Program-made: the position numbers and the translations under genes
Notes under the pieces: model-generated
What the model saw: the letters and a program-made list of their open reading frames with translations, nothing else
Database searches by the model: none
Told to the model about the DNA's origin: nothing
Source of the DNA: DASVNK01 sp036383895
GTDB taxonomy: Bacteria; Verrucomicrobiota; Verrucomicrobiia; Limisphaerales; SXQI01
Reading direction: 5' to 3'
Assembly: GCA_036383895.1 (NCBI GenBank)
Contig: DASVNK010000033.1
Coordinates: 35,616 to 99,615 of the forward strand
DNA length: 64,000 nt
Shown: piece by piece, positions 51,734 through 59,745 of the stretch
How positions within the stretch are numbered: position 1 is the stretch's first letter
Layout of the letters: the number at the start of each line of letters is the position of its first letter

Positions 51734-52495
51734 GTGTTTTGGGATCTCACAACCTGGTTCGTTATTTTTGTTCGGTTCAGCACGTATTTACTGCTGTTCC
51801 CGGTAACTTCTGCTCTGGCCATTCCCGCGATTGTGCGCATCGGGTTCGCCGCACTCGGCTCCTTCCTCATTCTGCCTCTCGTTCCGTCGATCACGATGGA
51901 GAGTGTCGGCTTATATCCAGTCTTCCGCATTTTCTTCCTCGAAGTGAGCACCGGCCTTGTCCTCGGCCTGCTGGCCCGTTTCATTTTCTACGCGGTGGAA
52001 ATGGCGGGCAGTTTGATCGCGACCGAAAGCGGTTTGATGCTCTCCCAGAACTTCAATCCTATCACCACCTCATTCGTTTCCTCACCCGGTGTGTTGCTGC
52101 ATTGGATGACTCTCATCCTCATGCTGACACTCGATCTGCACCACTGGCTGATCATCGGCCTGCAGCGCAGTTATGAAATCATTCCTGCCGGTGGGTTCCA
52201 TATTTCCGAAGCGCTCCTGACTGACATCACCGGCAGGGCAGGGGGGATGTTTGTGATCGCGCTGCAAATGACCGCGCCGATCCTCGCAACGTCATTCCTC
52301 GTCACCGTTGTTTTCTCTTTGCTTGCCCGCGCCGTTCCGCAGATGAATGTCTTCAGCGAAAGCTTTCCAGTCCGCACGTTCGCGGGTCTCGCCGTTTTCG
52401 GCCTCACCTGTAATCTCCTGGCGCAACACATCGTCAACCACCTCAATCGCATACCGCAGGATTTCATCCGGGTTGCGGAAATGATCGCCGCCTAA
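51734..52495 (+). CDS. fliR: Flagellar export gate protein FliR
   Basis: FliR completes the export pore. The 253-aa product starts at GTG 51734 and has about six membrane segments, with family landmarks FVIFVRFSTYLLLFPV, LARFIFYAVEMAGSLIATESGLMLS, and VVFSLLARAVPQMNVFSESFPVRTFAGLAVFGLT. Its 3' half contains a GGCAGGGCAGGGG sequence (52232-52244). flhB follows one base after the stop. Confidence 0.95.
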   Translation: MFWDLTTWFVIFVRFSTYLLLFPVTSALAIPAIVRIGFAALGSFLILPLVPSITMESVGLYPVFRIFFLEVSTGLVLGLLARFIFYAVEMAGSLIATESGLMLSQNFNPITTSFVSSPGVLLHWMTLILMLTLDLHHWLIIGLQRSYEIIPAGGFHISEALLTDITGRAGGMFVIALQMTAPILATSFLVTVVFSLLARAVPQMNVFSESFPVRTFAGLAVFGLTCNLLAQHIVNHLNRIPQDFIRVAEMIAA

Positions 52496-52496
52496 T

Positions 52497-53588
52497 ATGT
52501 CGGAGCAAGTCGGCGAAAAGACAGAGCAAGCAACGCCAAAGCGCCTGGAGGAGGCGCTTAAAAAAGGCAATTTCGCGCGCAGCCCGGAGGTTCAAACCGT
52601 GTTCGTCCTCTGCGGGGCCCTCATCGCCTTGCGCATGGCTGGCCTCGATGCCTGGCAGCGCCTTGCGATTGCGATCACCGGAATCTTCAGCGAACTCGGC
52701 CGCATCACACTCGCGCAGGAGAACATGCAGAGCTACCTCATCAACGGCGCGCTGCTGTTCGCAACCTGCGTCGGACCCGTGGTCATCTGTACCGTCATTG
52801 CCGCGTTAATCGCCGGCAGCATCCAAAGCCGCTTTAACACCGCTCCCGAAGCGCTCGAACCGGACTGGCAGCGCGTTAATCCACTCGAAGGATTTAAACG
52901 CATTTTCTCCCCGCGCATGCTCGTTCCCACGTCCCTTTCCATCCTCAAGCTCGGAATTATCGGCGCTATCACCTGGGGGGCCATTCGGAAAATTCTGCAA
53001 GACCCGATCTTCCACACCGTGGTCGGCCCGGCAGAAATTGCACGGTTTCTTTCGGACACCAGTTTCTCCATTGCCACGCGCGTCATTTTTGTTCTAACCG
53101 CCGTTGCTGCAGCCGATTACGGCTACCAATACTGGAAAACCAACCGCGACCTCATGATGACCAAGGAAGAGGTCAAAGAGGAAATGAAGAACATGGAAGG
53201 CGATCCGCAGATGAAAGCGCGGATGCGTCGCCGCCGAAAGGGCAAATCCCAACGGCAAATGCTTCAGGAAGTGCCTACGGCTGATGTAATTCTAACAAAT
53301 CCGACCCACCTCGCTATTGCTTTGAAATATGATCGTAAAACGATGAAAGCGCCGAGGATCATCGCCAAGGGTTCGCGGTTGAATGCGCTTCGGATTCGTG
53401 AAATTGCCGGTCAGCACAATATCCCGATCATGGAGAATAAACCCTTGGCCCGCATGCTCTTCAAGTATGGCAAGGTGGGTGGCGAGATTCCTGCTGAGCT
53501 GTATTCCGCCGTGGCCGAGGTGCTCGCGTGGGTGTATCGCGTGAACCGCTTCCGCTACTACAGCGAACAGAACAATGTCCAAAACTAG
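52497..53588 (+). CDS. flhB: Flagellar export switch protein FlhB
   Basis: FlhB controls the rod/hook-to-filament export switch by self-cleavage. The 363-aa product has the N-terminal signature EKTEQATPKRLEEALKKGNF, four membrane segments and the autocleavage motif NPTH (LTNPTHLAIALKYDR) with AKGSRLNALRIREIAGQHNIPIMENKPLARML. The Asn-Pro cleavage site is intact. It overlaps flhA by 14 bp. Confidence 0.97.
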   Translation: MSEQVGEKTEQATPKRLEEALKKGNFARSPEVQTVFVLCGALIALRMAGLDAWQRLAIAITGIFSELGRITLAQENMQSYLINGALLFATCVGPVVICTVIAALIAGSIQSRFNTAPEALEPDWQRVNPLEGFKRIFSPRMLVPTSLSILKLGIIGAITWGAIRKILQDPIFHTVVGPAEIARFLSDTSFSIATRVIFVLTAVAAADYGYQYWKTNRDLMMTKEEVKEEMKNMEGDPQMKARMRRRRKGKSQRQMLQEVPTADVILTNPTHLAIALKYDRKTMKAPRIIAKGSRLNALRIREIAGQHNIPIMENKPLARMLFKYGKVGGEIPAELYSAVAEVLAWVYRVNRFRYYSEQNNVQN

Positions 53589-55656
53589 ATCGAATATCGG
53601 CTTGCTGCTCAAGCAGGGCGACCTTTGGTTGATCCTGGGCATTTTCGGCACCGTCCTGCTGCTCATCTTTCCCGTCCCACCACTGCTTCTGGACCTCCTG
53701 CTCTCGTTGAGCATCGCTCTTTCGCTCTTAATCCTGTTGGTGATCCTTTATGTCGAGGAACCCGCCGATTTCTCCGGATTTCCGACGCTATTGCTGTTCA
53801 TCACGCTCTTTCGTCTCGCGCTGAATGTCGCCACCACGCGGCTGATCCTGCTCGATGGTTACGCAGGTCATGTCGTTGAAGCGTTCGGTAATTTCGTTGT
53901 CCGCGGGAATTACATCGTGGGACTCGTGGTCTTTTTCATTCTCGTCCTGATCAATTTCGTCGTCATCACCAAGGGTGCCGGTCGTATCGCAGAAGTCGCT
54001 GCGCGGTTCACCCTGGACGCCATGCCCGGCAAACAAATGGCGATCGACGCGGAACTTAGCGCCGGCGTGATCACCGAAACGGAAGCCCGCACCCGTCGCA
54101 AGAAGGTCGAGCAGGAAGCTGATTTCTATGGTGCGATGGACGGTGCCAGCAAGTTCGTCCGCGGCGACGCCATCGCCGCGATTTTAATTACGCTGATCAA
54201 CGTCGTCGGCGGGTTCGCGATCGGCGTCATGCAAAAAGGCTATACCGTTGCTGAATCGCTCCAACGTTTCACCCTGCTTTCCATTGGTGACGGTCTCGTG
54301 TCGCAAGTCCCGGCGCTCATCACTTCTATGGCGGCTGGTTTGCTCGTGACGCGTGCGGCCGCAAAAAACAATCTCGGAACCGAACTTCGCAATCAACTTC
54401 TCCTTTACCCGCGCGCGCTGATGATTCTCAGTGGCATGATGCTGGTGATGGCGCTCGTGCCTGGGTTGCCAACTTTTCCATTTCTCGTGCTCGCAATTTG
54501 CACCGCATTAATCGCGCGCGCTCTCAAGCAGAGCAAAGCCGCCGCCGCCAAAGAGCTAACGACCGCAGCCAAACAGGCCGAAGTCGCCGCGCAGAAGAAA
54601 GAGCCAGAGAAGCTCGAAAATCTTCTTCAAATTGATCCTTTCCAGATTGAACTCGGTTACGGGCTGGTGAACCTCGCCGACCAGCGCAAAGGCGGCGACC
54701 TTCTCGATCGCGTCACGGGTGTGCGCCGAAACTTCACGCAGGAAATGGGCGTCGTCATTCCACCAATCCGCCTTCGTGACAACCTGCAGATGAAGCCAAA
54801 CGAGTATCGTTTTCTCATCAAAGGTTCGCCCGCCGCGCAAGGTTCGATTATGCCCGGCTATTGGCTTGCGATGAATGCCAGCAACAGCAAAGTCGTGCTC
54901 AAAGGCGTTCCGACCACCGAACCCGTTTTCCAACTGCCCGCAACCTGGATCACGGATGCAGAGCGCAAGAACGCCGAACTCGCTGGCTACACCGTCGTCG
55001 ATGCCGCGTCGGTCCTCGTCACGCATCTTTCCGAATCTGTGAAGCGTAATTGCCACGAAATCTTCAGCCGCCAGGACGTGCAGACGCTGCTTGATAATCT
55101 CAAGCAGACGCATCCGACCGTGGTCAATGAACTCATCCCGGCCCAACTCACCGTGGGGCAGGTGCAACGCATTCTGCAGAATCTCCTGTCTGAAGGGATT
55201 TCCATCCGCAATCTTTCAACAATCCTTGAAAAAGTTGGCGATTACGCTCACCTCACAAAAAATCCGGACGAACTCGCCGAATACGCACGGCGGGCGCTAG
55301 GTTCACAGATCATTCGCCCCTTCCAGAACGAGAACGGCTCTGTTCGGGCGATCACGCTCGATCCGCGCCTGGAACAACAAATCGCCCAGGGCATCCGTCA
55401 ATCGCCGACCGAACTCAATCTCGTTCTCGAACCGAACCTGGCGCGCCACATCATCCAAAAGCTTTCGGCTTATGTGCAGCAGATGGTCGCCTCCGGACAG
55501 CAACCGCTTGTCCTCTGCGCGCCGCAGATTCGCCTCGGGTTCAAACGATTTTTCGAAAGTGCTTTTGCGGAGCTTTCCGTTCTTTCCTACGCCGAAATTC
55601 CATCGCGCATCGAAGTGCAAAGCGCTGGGACAGTAGAACTTCCGGCCGCTGCCTAA
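53575..55656 (+). CDS. flhA: Flagellar export gate protein FlhA
   Basis: FlhA is the export gate with a cytoplasmic nonamer platform. The 693-aa product has about eight membrane segments in the first ~330 residues, the conserved FHIPEP-like segment (MPGKQMAIDAELSAGVITETEARTRR, FYGAMDGASKFVRGDAIAAI) and the C-terminal ring domain (FQIELGYGLVNLADQRKGGDL, ARRALGSQIIRPFQ). It overlaps flhB and is followed by flhF after 3 nt. Confidence 0.97.
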   Translation: MSKTRSNIGLLLKQGDLWLILGIFGTVLLLIFPVPPLLLDLLLSLSIALSLLILLVILYVEEPADFSGFPTLLLFITLFRLALNVATTRLILLDGYAGHVVEAFGNFVVRGNYIVGLVVFFILVLINFVVITKGAGRIAEVAARFTLDAMPGKQMAIDAELSAGVITETEARTRRKKVEQEADFYGAMDGASKFVRGDAIAAILITLINVVGGFAIGVMQKGYTVAESLQRFTLLSIGDGLVSQVPALITSMAAGLLVTRAAAKNNLGTELRNQLLLYPRALMILSGMMLVMALVPGLPTFPFLVLAICTALIARALKQSKAAAAKELTTAAKQAEVAAQKKEPEKLENLLQIDPFQIELGYGLVNLADQRKGGDLLDRVTGVRRNFTQEMGVVIPPIRLRDNLQMKPNEYRFLIKGSPAAQGSIMPGYWLAMNASNSKVVLKGVPTTEPVFQLPATWITDAERKNAELAGYTVVDAASVLVTHLSESVKRNCHEIFSRQDVQTLLDNLKQTHPTVVNELIPAQLTVGQVQRILQNLLSEGISIRNLSTILEKVGDYAHLTKNPDELAEYARRALGSQIIRPFQNENGSVRAITLDPRLEQQIAQGIRQSPTELNLVLEPNLARHIIQKLSAYVQQMVASGQQPLVLCAPQIRLGFKRFFESAFAELSVLSYAEIPSRIEVQSAGTVELPAAA

Positions 55657-55659
55657 TCT

Positions 55660-56712
55660 ATGCAAGTCCACACCTTCATCGCTGAATCAGCCAACGAAGC
55701 AGTGGATCGCATTCGCGCCGAACTCGGCCCCACCGCCGTCGTTCTCAGTGTCCGAAAACTTCCTCGGACGGGCCTCGAACGTTTTCTTAAGCAGGATCAA
55801 ATCGAAGTTCTGGCTGGCGTTCAAACCGATGCTCCGAAAGCTTCGGCGAAGCCTGCTATCGCGTCACAAACCGAAGCAGTCGCCGACCTCCGTGAAGAAA
55901 TTCGCCAGCTTCGGCAGCAACTTCGTTCCCGCAGCGATAACGAACCGCGCACCGTTTTACCACGTGTGGCGGACCGCAAATCTTCGCCATTCGCGAACAT
56001 CCTTACCCAAACCGGTCTCCTCCCCGCCTACGCAGAAGAAATTCTCCAGGAACTGCCCGGCCACGAATCGCTCACCGTTGGCGAACAAATCGCCGGCGGG
56101 TCCGAAGTGCTCCGCAACCGCTGGCGCAACGCTGCCCGCGATACTGGCGCGGCGATTCACATTTTCGTAGGCATTCCGGGTTCGGGTAAATCAACGGTTC
56201 TTTGCAAAATGCTCGCGCAGACTTCTCTCGTGGAAGGTCAGCCCGCGACCGTTTACCAACTCGACTCCCACATCGCGAACCCATCTCCTTTGCCTGGCGT
56301 CTACTCCGAAATCGTCGGCGCTCATTTCGAACGAACGTTTCCGCTGAATTTCGAACGACGCGAAGAAAGCGTTTTCGTTGATCTCCCCGGCGTGCCACTG
56401 AACAACCATTCCGCCCTCAACCGCTTGCGCGATACCATCGCTGAGTTCGGCGTGCCCGAAGTTCACCTCGTCCTGAACGCCGCGTATGAAACAAACCACC
56501 TCCTCGAGCAGGTTCGTTTCTTCTCAACTCTCGGAATTGCCGATCTCATCGTCACCCACCTGGACGAAGAGTCGCGTTGGGGCAAGCTCTGGAACCTGGT
56601 TTTCGGCACAAATTACGCCGTTCACTCGGTTTGCGACGGGCAAAATATTCCCGGCGACTTCCGCCCCGCCTGTCCTGACCTCATCCTCTCGCGCCAATTC
56701 GCAGGAAAATAA
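55660..56712 (+). CDS. flhF: FlhF-like SRP-type GTPase with divergent nucleotide motifs
   Basis: FlhF positions flagella or sets number. The 350-aa product has the FlhF N-terminus (MQVHTFIAESANEAVDRIRAELGPTAVVLSVRKL), a variable B region, and an NG domain with P-loop VGIPGSGKSTVLCKML (near residue 170). Compared with typical FlhF the later motifs differ: DLPGVPLNN where DTAGR is expected, and THLDEESRWGKLW where TKLDE is expected, so the G4 lysine is replaced by histidine. GTP use may be altered. flhG does not follow; a terminator-like hairpin does. Confidence 0.85.
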   Translation: MQVHTFIAESANEAVDRIRAELGPTAVVLSVRKLPRTGLERFLKQDQIEVLAGVQTDAPKASAKPAIASQTEAVADLREEIRQLRQQLRSRSDNEPRTVLPRVADRKSSPFANILTQTGLLPAYAEEILQELPGHESLTVGEQIAGGSEVLRNRWRNAARDTGAAIHIFVGIPGSGKSTVLCKMLAQTSLVEGQPATVYQLDSHIANPSPLPGVYSEIVGAHFERTFPLNFERREESVFVDLPGVPLNNHSALNRLRDTIAEFGVPEVHLVLNAAYETNHLLEQVRFFSTLGIADLIVTHLDEESRWGKLWNLVFGTNYAVHSVCDGQNIPGDFRPACPDLILSRQFAGK

Positions 56713-56735
56713 GGCTTTTTCGCCTATTTTTCACG
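56711..56735 (+). terminator. Short terminator-like hairpin after flhF
   Basis: AGGC/GCCT with a six-base loop, partly extended by A/T pairs, followed by ATTTTT. The stem is short, so termination would be weak or partial. Directly downstream is a putative sigma-54 promoter. Confidence 0.45.
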
Positions 56736-56736
56736 C

Positions 56737-56752
56737 TGGCAAACCTTGTGCT
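56737..56752 (+). promoter_or_regulatory. Putative sigma-54 promoter of the fliA-motAB unit
   Basis: TGGCAAACCTTGTGCT has GG and GC exactly 10 bp apart and TGGCA/TGCT ends as in the consensus TGGCAC-N5-TTGCW. Start of transcription would be about 56763, 20 nt before the ATG at 56783. Confidence 0.5.
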
Positions 56753-56782
56753 TAACACCCTTTCGGAAGCTTAAAACGGAAG

Positions 56783-57010
56783 ATGAAGAAGCTGATGATA
56801 CTGGGTGCGTTTATCGGATTTTCTTCAGGACTTCTCTTCGGAGCACTCCAAGGCGCGTCTGGCTCTCAGACTCTCTGGCGCGCCACGGTCAGTGCCTTCG
56901 CTGCGAGTTATCTCTTCCGCTGGTGGGGACGTATGTGGCTCAAAGCCCTGCGTGAGGCGCAACAAGAGCGTCTCGACCTACTGGACCAAGCTCCGCCTGC
57001 TAGCATATGA
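56783..57010 (+). CDS. Small double-membrane-span protein in the flagellar cluster
   Basis: No family was recognised. The 75-aa product has two hydrophobic segments (LMILGAFIGFSSGLLFGALQG and VSAFAASYLFRWWGRMW) and a basic/acidic tail (KALREAQQERLDLLDQ). It sits between flhF and fliA, where many bacteria place flhG/fleN. It overlaps fliA (stop 57008-57010; fliA ATG 57007), which suggests translational coupling and a linked role. Confidence 0.65.
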   Translation: MKKLMILGAFIGFSSGLLFGALQGASGSQTLWRATVSAFAASYLFRWWGRMWLKALREAQQERLDLLDQAPPASI

Positions 57011-57846
57011 AAACATCCGGCTCTGCTCTGCTCGAAGTTGAACCAAAGTCTCTGGCGCGCGAACGCGAAATCGCCCAAAAGACCAAGGCGCAAAAAATCA
57101 AGGCCCGCTACAAGAACATGAAGCCCGGCTCGGTCAACGAGGCTTCCATGGTCGAAGAGTATCTGCCTCTCGTCAAAACGGTGGTCGGACGTCTCGCGAT
57201 GTCTCTCCCGCCGCACGTCGATCCAGAAGATCTTTATAGTTCGGGACTCGTCGGTTTGCTCAACGCGGTCCGCCAATACGATCCGAACGCGGGTAGTTCT
57301 TTCGAGAGCTACGCCAAGGTTCGTATCCGTGGCGCGATCTTCGACGAACTCCGTCGCCTCGATTGGATTCCTCGTTCTGTTCACGAAAAGGCCCGCAAGG
57401 TTCAGGGCGTGATGGAGAAGCTCGAGCAGAAGCTCGGCCGCCTCCCCAAGGATGAAGAAATCGCCAAGGCGATGGAACTCACGCCCGCTGAATTCGAAGA
57501 ACTCCAGGGCGAGATTCGTCCTGCGACTTTTATCTGCCTGGATTCTCTTGTCGGTTCCGACGAAGACAACGAAACCACTCGACATGAGTGGGTCGCAGAC
57601 GGCGCGCACGATTCTCCGGACGATACTATCGCGCAGAAGGAACTTACTCGCGTTATTTCGGATCGCCTCGAACAGCTTCCGGACATGCAGCGCAAAGTTC
57701 TCGCGCTTTATTATTTTGAAGACATGCGTCTTCGTGAAATTGCCGAAACCTTCGGTGTCACGGAATCGCGCATTTGCCAGATTCACTCGCAGGCGATCAT
57801 CGCGATTCGCAATTACCTGCAGAAGAATCGCAACAAAATCTCCTAA
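57007..57846 (+). CDS. fliA: RNA polymerase sigma-28 factor FliA
   Basis: FliA directs late flagellar transcription. The 279-aa product has regions 2, 3 and 4 of the FliA/WhiG group: EEYLPLVKTVVGRLAMSLPP, DLYSSGLVGLLNAVRQYDP, YAKVRIRGAIFDELRRLDWIPRSV and REIAETFGVTESRICQIHSQAI. Its first ~35 residues are basic and extra (PKSLAREREIAQKTKAQK). The anti-sigma factor FlgM is not seen in the window. It overlaps the small membrane gene upstream and is followed by motA after 11 nt. Confidence 0.95.
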   Translation: MKTSGSALLEVEPKSLAREREIAQKTKAQKIKARYKNMKPGSVNEASMVEEYLPLVKTVVGRLAMSLPPHVDPEDLYSSGLVGLLNAVRQYDPNAGSSFESYAKVRIRGAIFDELRRLDWIPRSVHEKARKVQGVMEKLEQKLGRLPKDEEIAKAMELTPAEFEELQGEIRPATFICLDSLVGSDEDNETTRHEWVADGAHDSPDDTIAQKELTRVISDRLEQLPDMQRKVLALYYFEDMRLREIAETFGVTESRICQIHSQAIIAIRNYLQKNRNKIS

Positions 57847-57857
57847 GTCCGCTCCTC

Positions 57858-58715
57858 ATGATCATCCTCATCGGAGCATTCATCGTCTTCGCGTCGGTCA
57901 TCGGCGGCTTCATGATGGCCGGCGGCCATCCTGGCACGTTGATCCAGGTCGCGGAGTTCGTGGTGATTGTTGGCGCGGCCGGTGGCGCGCTGATCATCAT
58001 GTCGCCGAAGAAGGTGATGGTTGACCTTGTGCATGGCATGGTGGCAGCGCTCAAAGGAGCTCCTCACAACAAAGCTGCCTACGAAGAGTTATTCAAAGCG
58101 CTTTACGAATTATTCATGCTCGCTCGCCGGAACGGCATGATCGCGCTCGAAGAACACGTCACCAATCCAAGCGCGAGCAACATCTTTGCTCGTTATCCCA
58201 ACTTTTCGAAAAACAAAGGTGCGATCGAACTGCTTTGCGGCGCTCTCCGCCCAATCATCGACGGCAAAGTAAAACCTGATCAGCTCAAAATGCTGCTCGA
58301 GGTACAGATGGAGAGCATGGAATCCGAGCACCACAAACCGATCAGTGTTTTGACAAAAGCTGCCGACGCGATGCCTGGCTTCGGCATTGTCGCCGCGGTT
58401 CTCGGCATCGTTGTCACCATGGGTTCCATCGCCGGCCCTATCGAAGAGATCGGGCACCACGTCGCTGCGGCGCTCGTTGGAACTTTCCTTGGCATTTTAA
58501 TTTCGTACGGCTTTCTGAATCCACTCGCAGTCAACATGGAGTTTATTGGCGAGGCCGAACTCGCTTACTCGAAATGCATCGCCAGCTCCGTCGTCGGTTT
58601 CGCCAACGGCATGGCGCCGATCATGGCGGTGGAAATGGCGCGCCGCGGACTGGAAAGTGATATCCGGCCGAGTGCGGAAGATCTGGAGAAGATGCTAAAA
58701 GCGGTAGGTAAGTAA
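57858..58715 (+). CDS. motA: Flagellar stator protein MotA
   Basis: MotA forms, with MotB, the ion-driven stator that turns the rotor. The product (285 aa from ATG 57858) has membrane segments at IILIGAFIVFASVIGGFMMAGG, FVVIVGAAGGALIIMSPKKV, and later PGFGIVAAVLGIVVTMGSI and HHVAAALVGTFLGILISYGF, with the usual cytoplasmic loop (ELFMLARRNGMIALEEHV) that contacts FliG. Ion type cannot be told. The stop overlaps the motB start (TAATG). Confidence 0.96.
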   Translation: MIILIGAFIVFASVIGGFMMAGGHPGTLIQVAEFVVIVGAAGGALIIMSPKKVMVDLVHGMVAALKGAPHNKAAYEELFKALYELFMLARRNGMIALEEHVTNPSASNIFARYPNFSKNKGAIELLCGALRPIIDGKVKPDQLKMLLEVQMESMESEHHKPISVLTKAADAMPGFGIVAAVLGIVVTMGSIAGPIEEIGHHVAAALVGTFLGILISYGFLNPLAVNMEFIGEAELAYSKCIASSVVGFANGMAPIMAVEMARRGLESDIRPSAEDLEKMLKAVGK

Positions 58716-59446
58716 TGGCCAAAAAACATCAGCATCACGGTGGTGCCTGGAAAGTCGCCTACGCGGATTTCGTGACGGCGATGATGGCGTTGTTCCTCGT
58801 GCTTTGGCTGACTTCTCAGGATGAGAAGATTAAGGAAGCGGTGGAGCGGTCGTTTAAGAATCCGTTTTCTTCGCTGACCAAAGATTCGACCGGACTGATA
58901 CCTTCGAAAGATTCTGCTGCGACGCGGAGCTCCAAGGGGAATTTCGATTCCGCATCCGCAGTTGAACTCAACATGCTGCGGCGGATTTCCGAAGATTTGA
59001 TGAAGGCGTTTCAACAGGGGCAGGACCAGGAGGATATGCCGGTTAAGCTGGATCTTACGCCTGAAGGTTTGAAGGTGAACGTCTTTGATCGAGGGCAGAA
59101 ACCGATTTTTGAAGGGAATACCGCTGAATTTACGGCTTACGGAAAATGGGTCTTCACCACACTGGCGTGGCAGGTTTCGCGGTATCCGAAGTTCTTTCTC
59201 ATGGAACTCGAAGGTCATACCGAAGCGGGGCATCTTTTCCCGAAAAACGAATACGGGGCCTGGGAGCTTACGGCGGATCGCGCGAACAGCGCGCGTCGGT
59301 TGTTGATTGAACATGGTTTGGGTGCGGCGCAGGTGCGGAAGGTCGCAGGCTTTGCCGATACTCGACCGATGCCGGAGACGGATGGTGCGGATGAGCGGAA
59401 CCGCCGTGTGACTATTTTATTGCAGGTGGAGCAAAACCTTCGATGA
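58715..59446 (+). CDS. motB: Flagellar stator protein MotB
   Basis: MotB couples ion flow to MotA and anchors it to peptidoglycan. The 243-aa product has the single membrane helix with the ion-carrying aspartate (KVAYADFVTAMMALFLVLWL), a plug/linker, and the OmpA-like peptidoglycan-binding domain (LEGHTEAGHLFPKNEYGAWELTADRANSARRLLIEHG, KVAGFADTRPM..ADERNRRVTILL). The core ion-binding Asp is present. Confidence 0.96.
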   Translation: MAKKHQHHGGAWKVAYADFVTAMMALFLVLWLTSQDEKIKEAVERSFKNPFSSLTKDSTGLIPSKDSAATRSSKGNFDSASAVELNMLRRISEDLMKAFQQGQDQEDMPVKLDLTPEGLKVNVFDRGQKPIFEGNTAEFTAYGKWVFTTLAWQVSRYPKFFLMELEGHTEAGHLFPKNEYGAWELTADRANSARRLLIEHGLGAAQVRKVAGFADTRPMPETDGADERNRRVTILLQVEQNLR

Positions 59447-59447
59447 C

Positions 59448-59741
59448 ATGGCTTCTGAATTTACACCACTAGTCCAGGCGCTGAAGGAAAAGTTCCCTAC
59501 AGGGGCAACGGCTTTCTTCACGCGCGAAGGAGCCAAGCCGACGCGCTCGGACGCTCCCTTGTTTACTCCAGTCGCAAACGCTCCGCAGGGCACGGGCGAG
59601 ACCGCCTTCTTTGCTGCGGCTGCCACTCCCAAACCGCATCAACCGGTGCAGGTCGAAACGAAACGCGATGGTGATCGCATTACGCAAATTCGCATCACGT
59701 GCGGGTGCGGAGAGTTGATCGAGATCAACTGCGAATATTGA
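59448..59741 (+). CDS. Small cysteine protein at the end of the flagellar cluster
   Basis: No family was recognised. The 97-aa product starts 1 nt after motB. It begins SEFTPLVQALKEKFPTGA, has an Ala/Thr/Pro-rich middle and ends in a compact strand with two cysteines: RITQIRITCGCGELIEINCEY (third Cys near the end), a pattern that could bind metal. Close coupling to motB suggests a flagellar or stator-linked function, by inference. It ends 4 nt before the convergent sugar dehydrogenase gene; no terminator was seen there. Confidence 0.6.
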   Translation: MASEFTPLVQALKEKFPTGATAFFTREGAKPTRSDAPLFTPVANAPQGTGETAFFAAAATPKPHQPVQVETKRDGDRITQIRITCGCGELIEINCEY

Positions 59742-59745
59742 TTCG

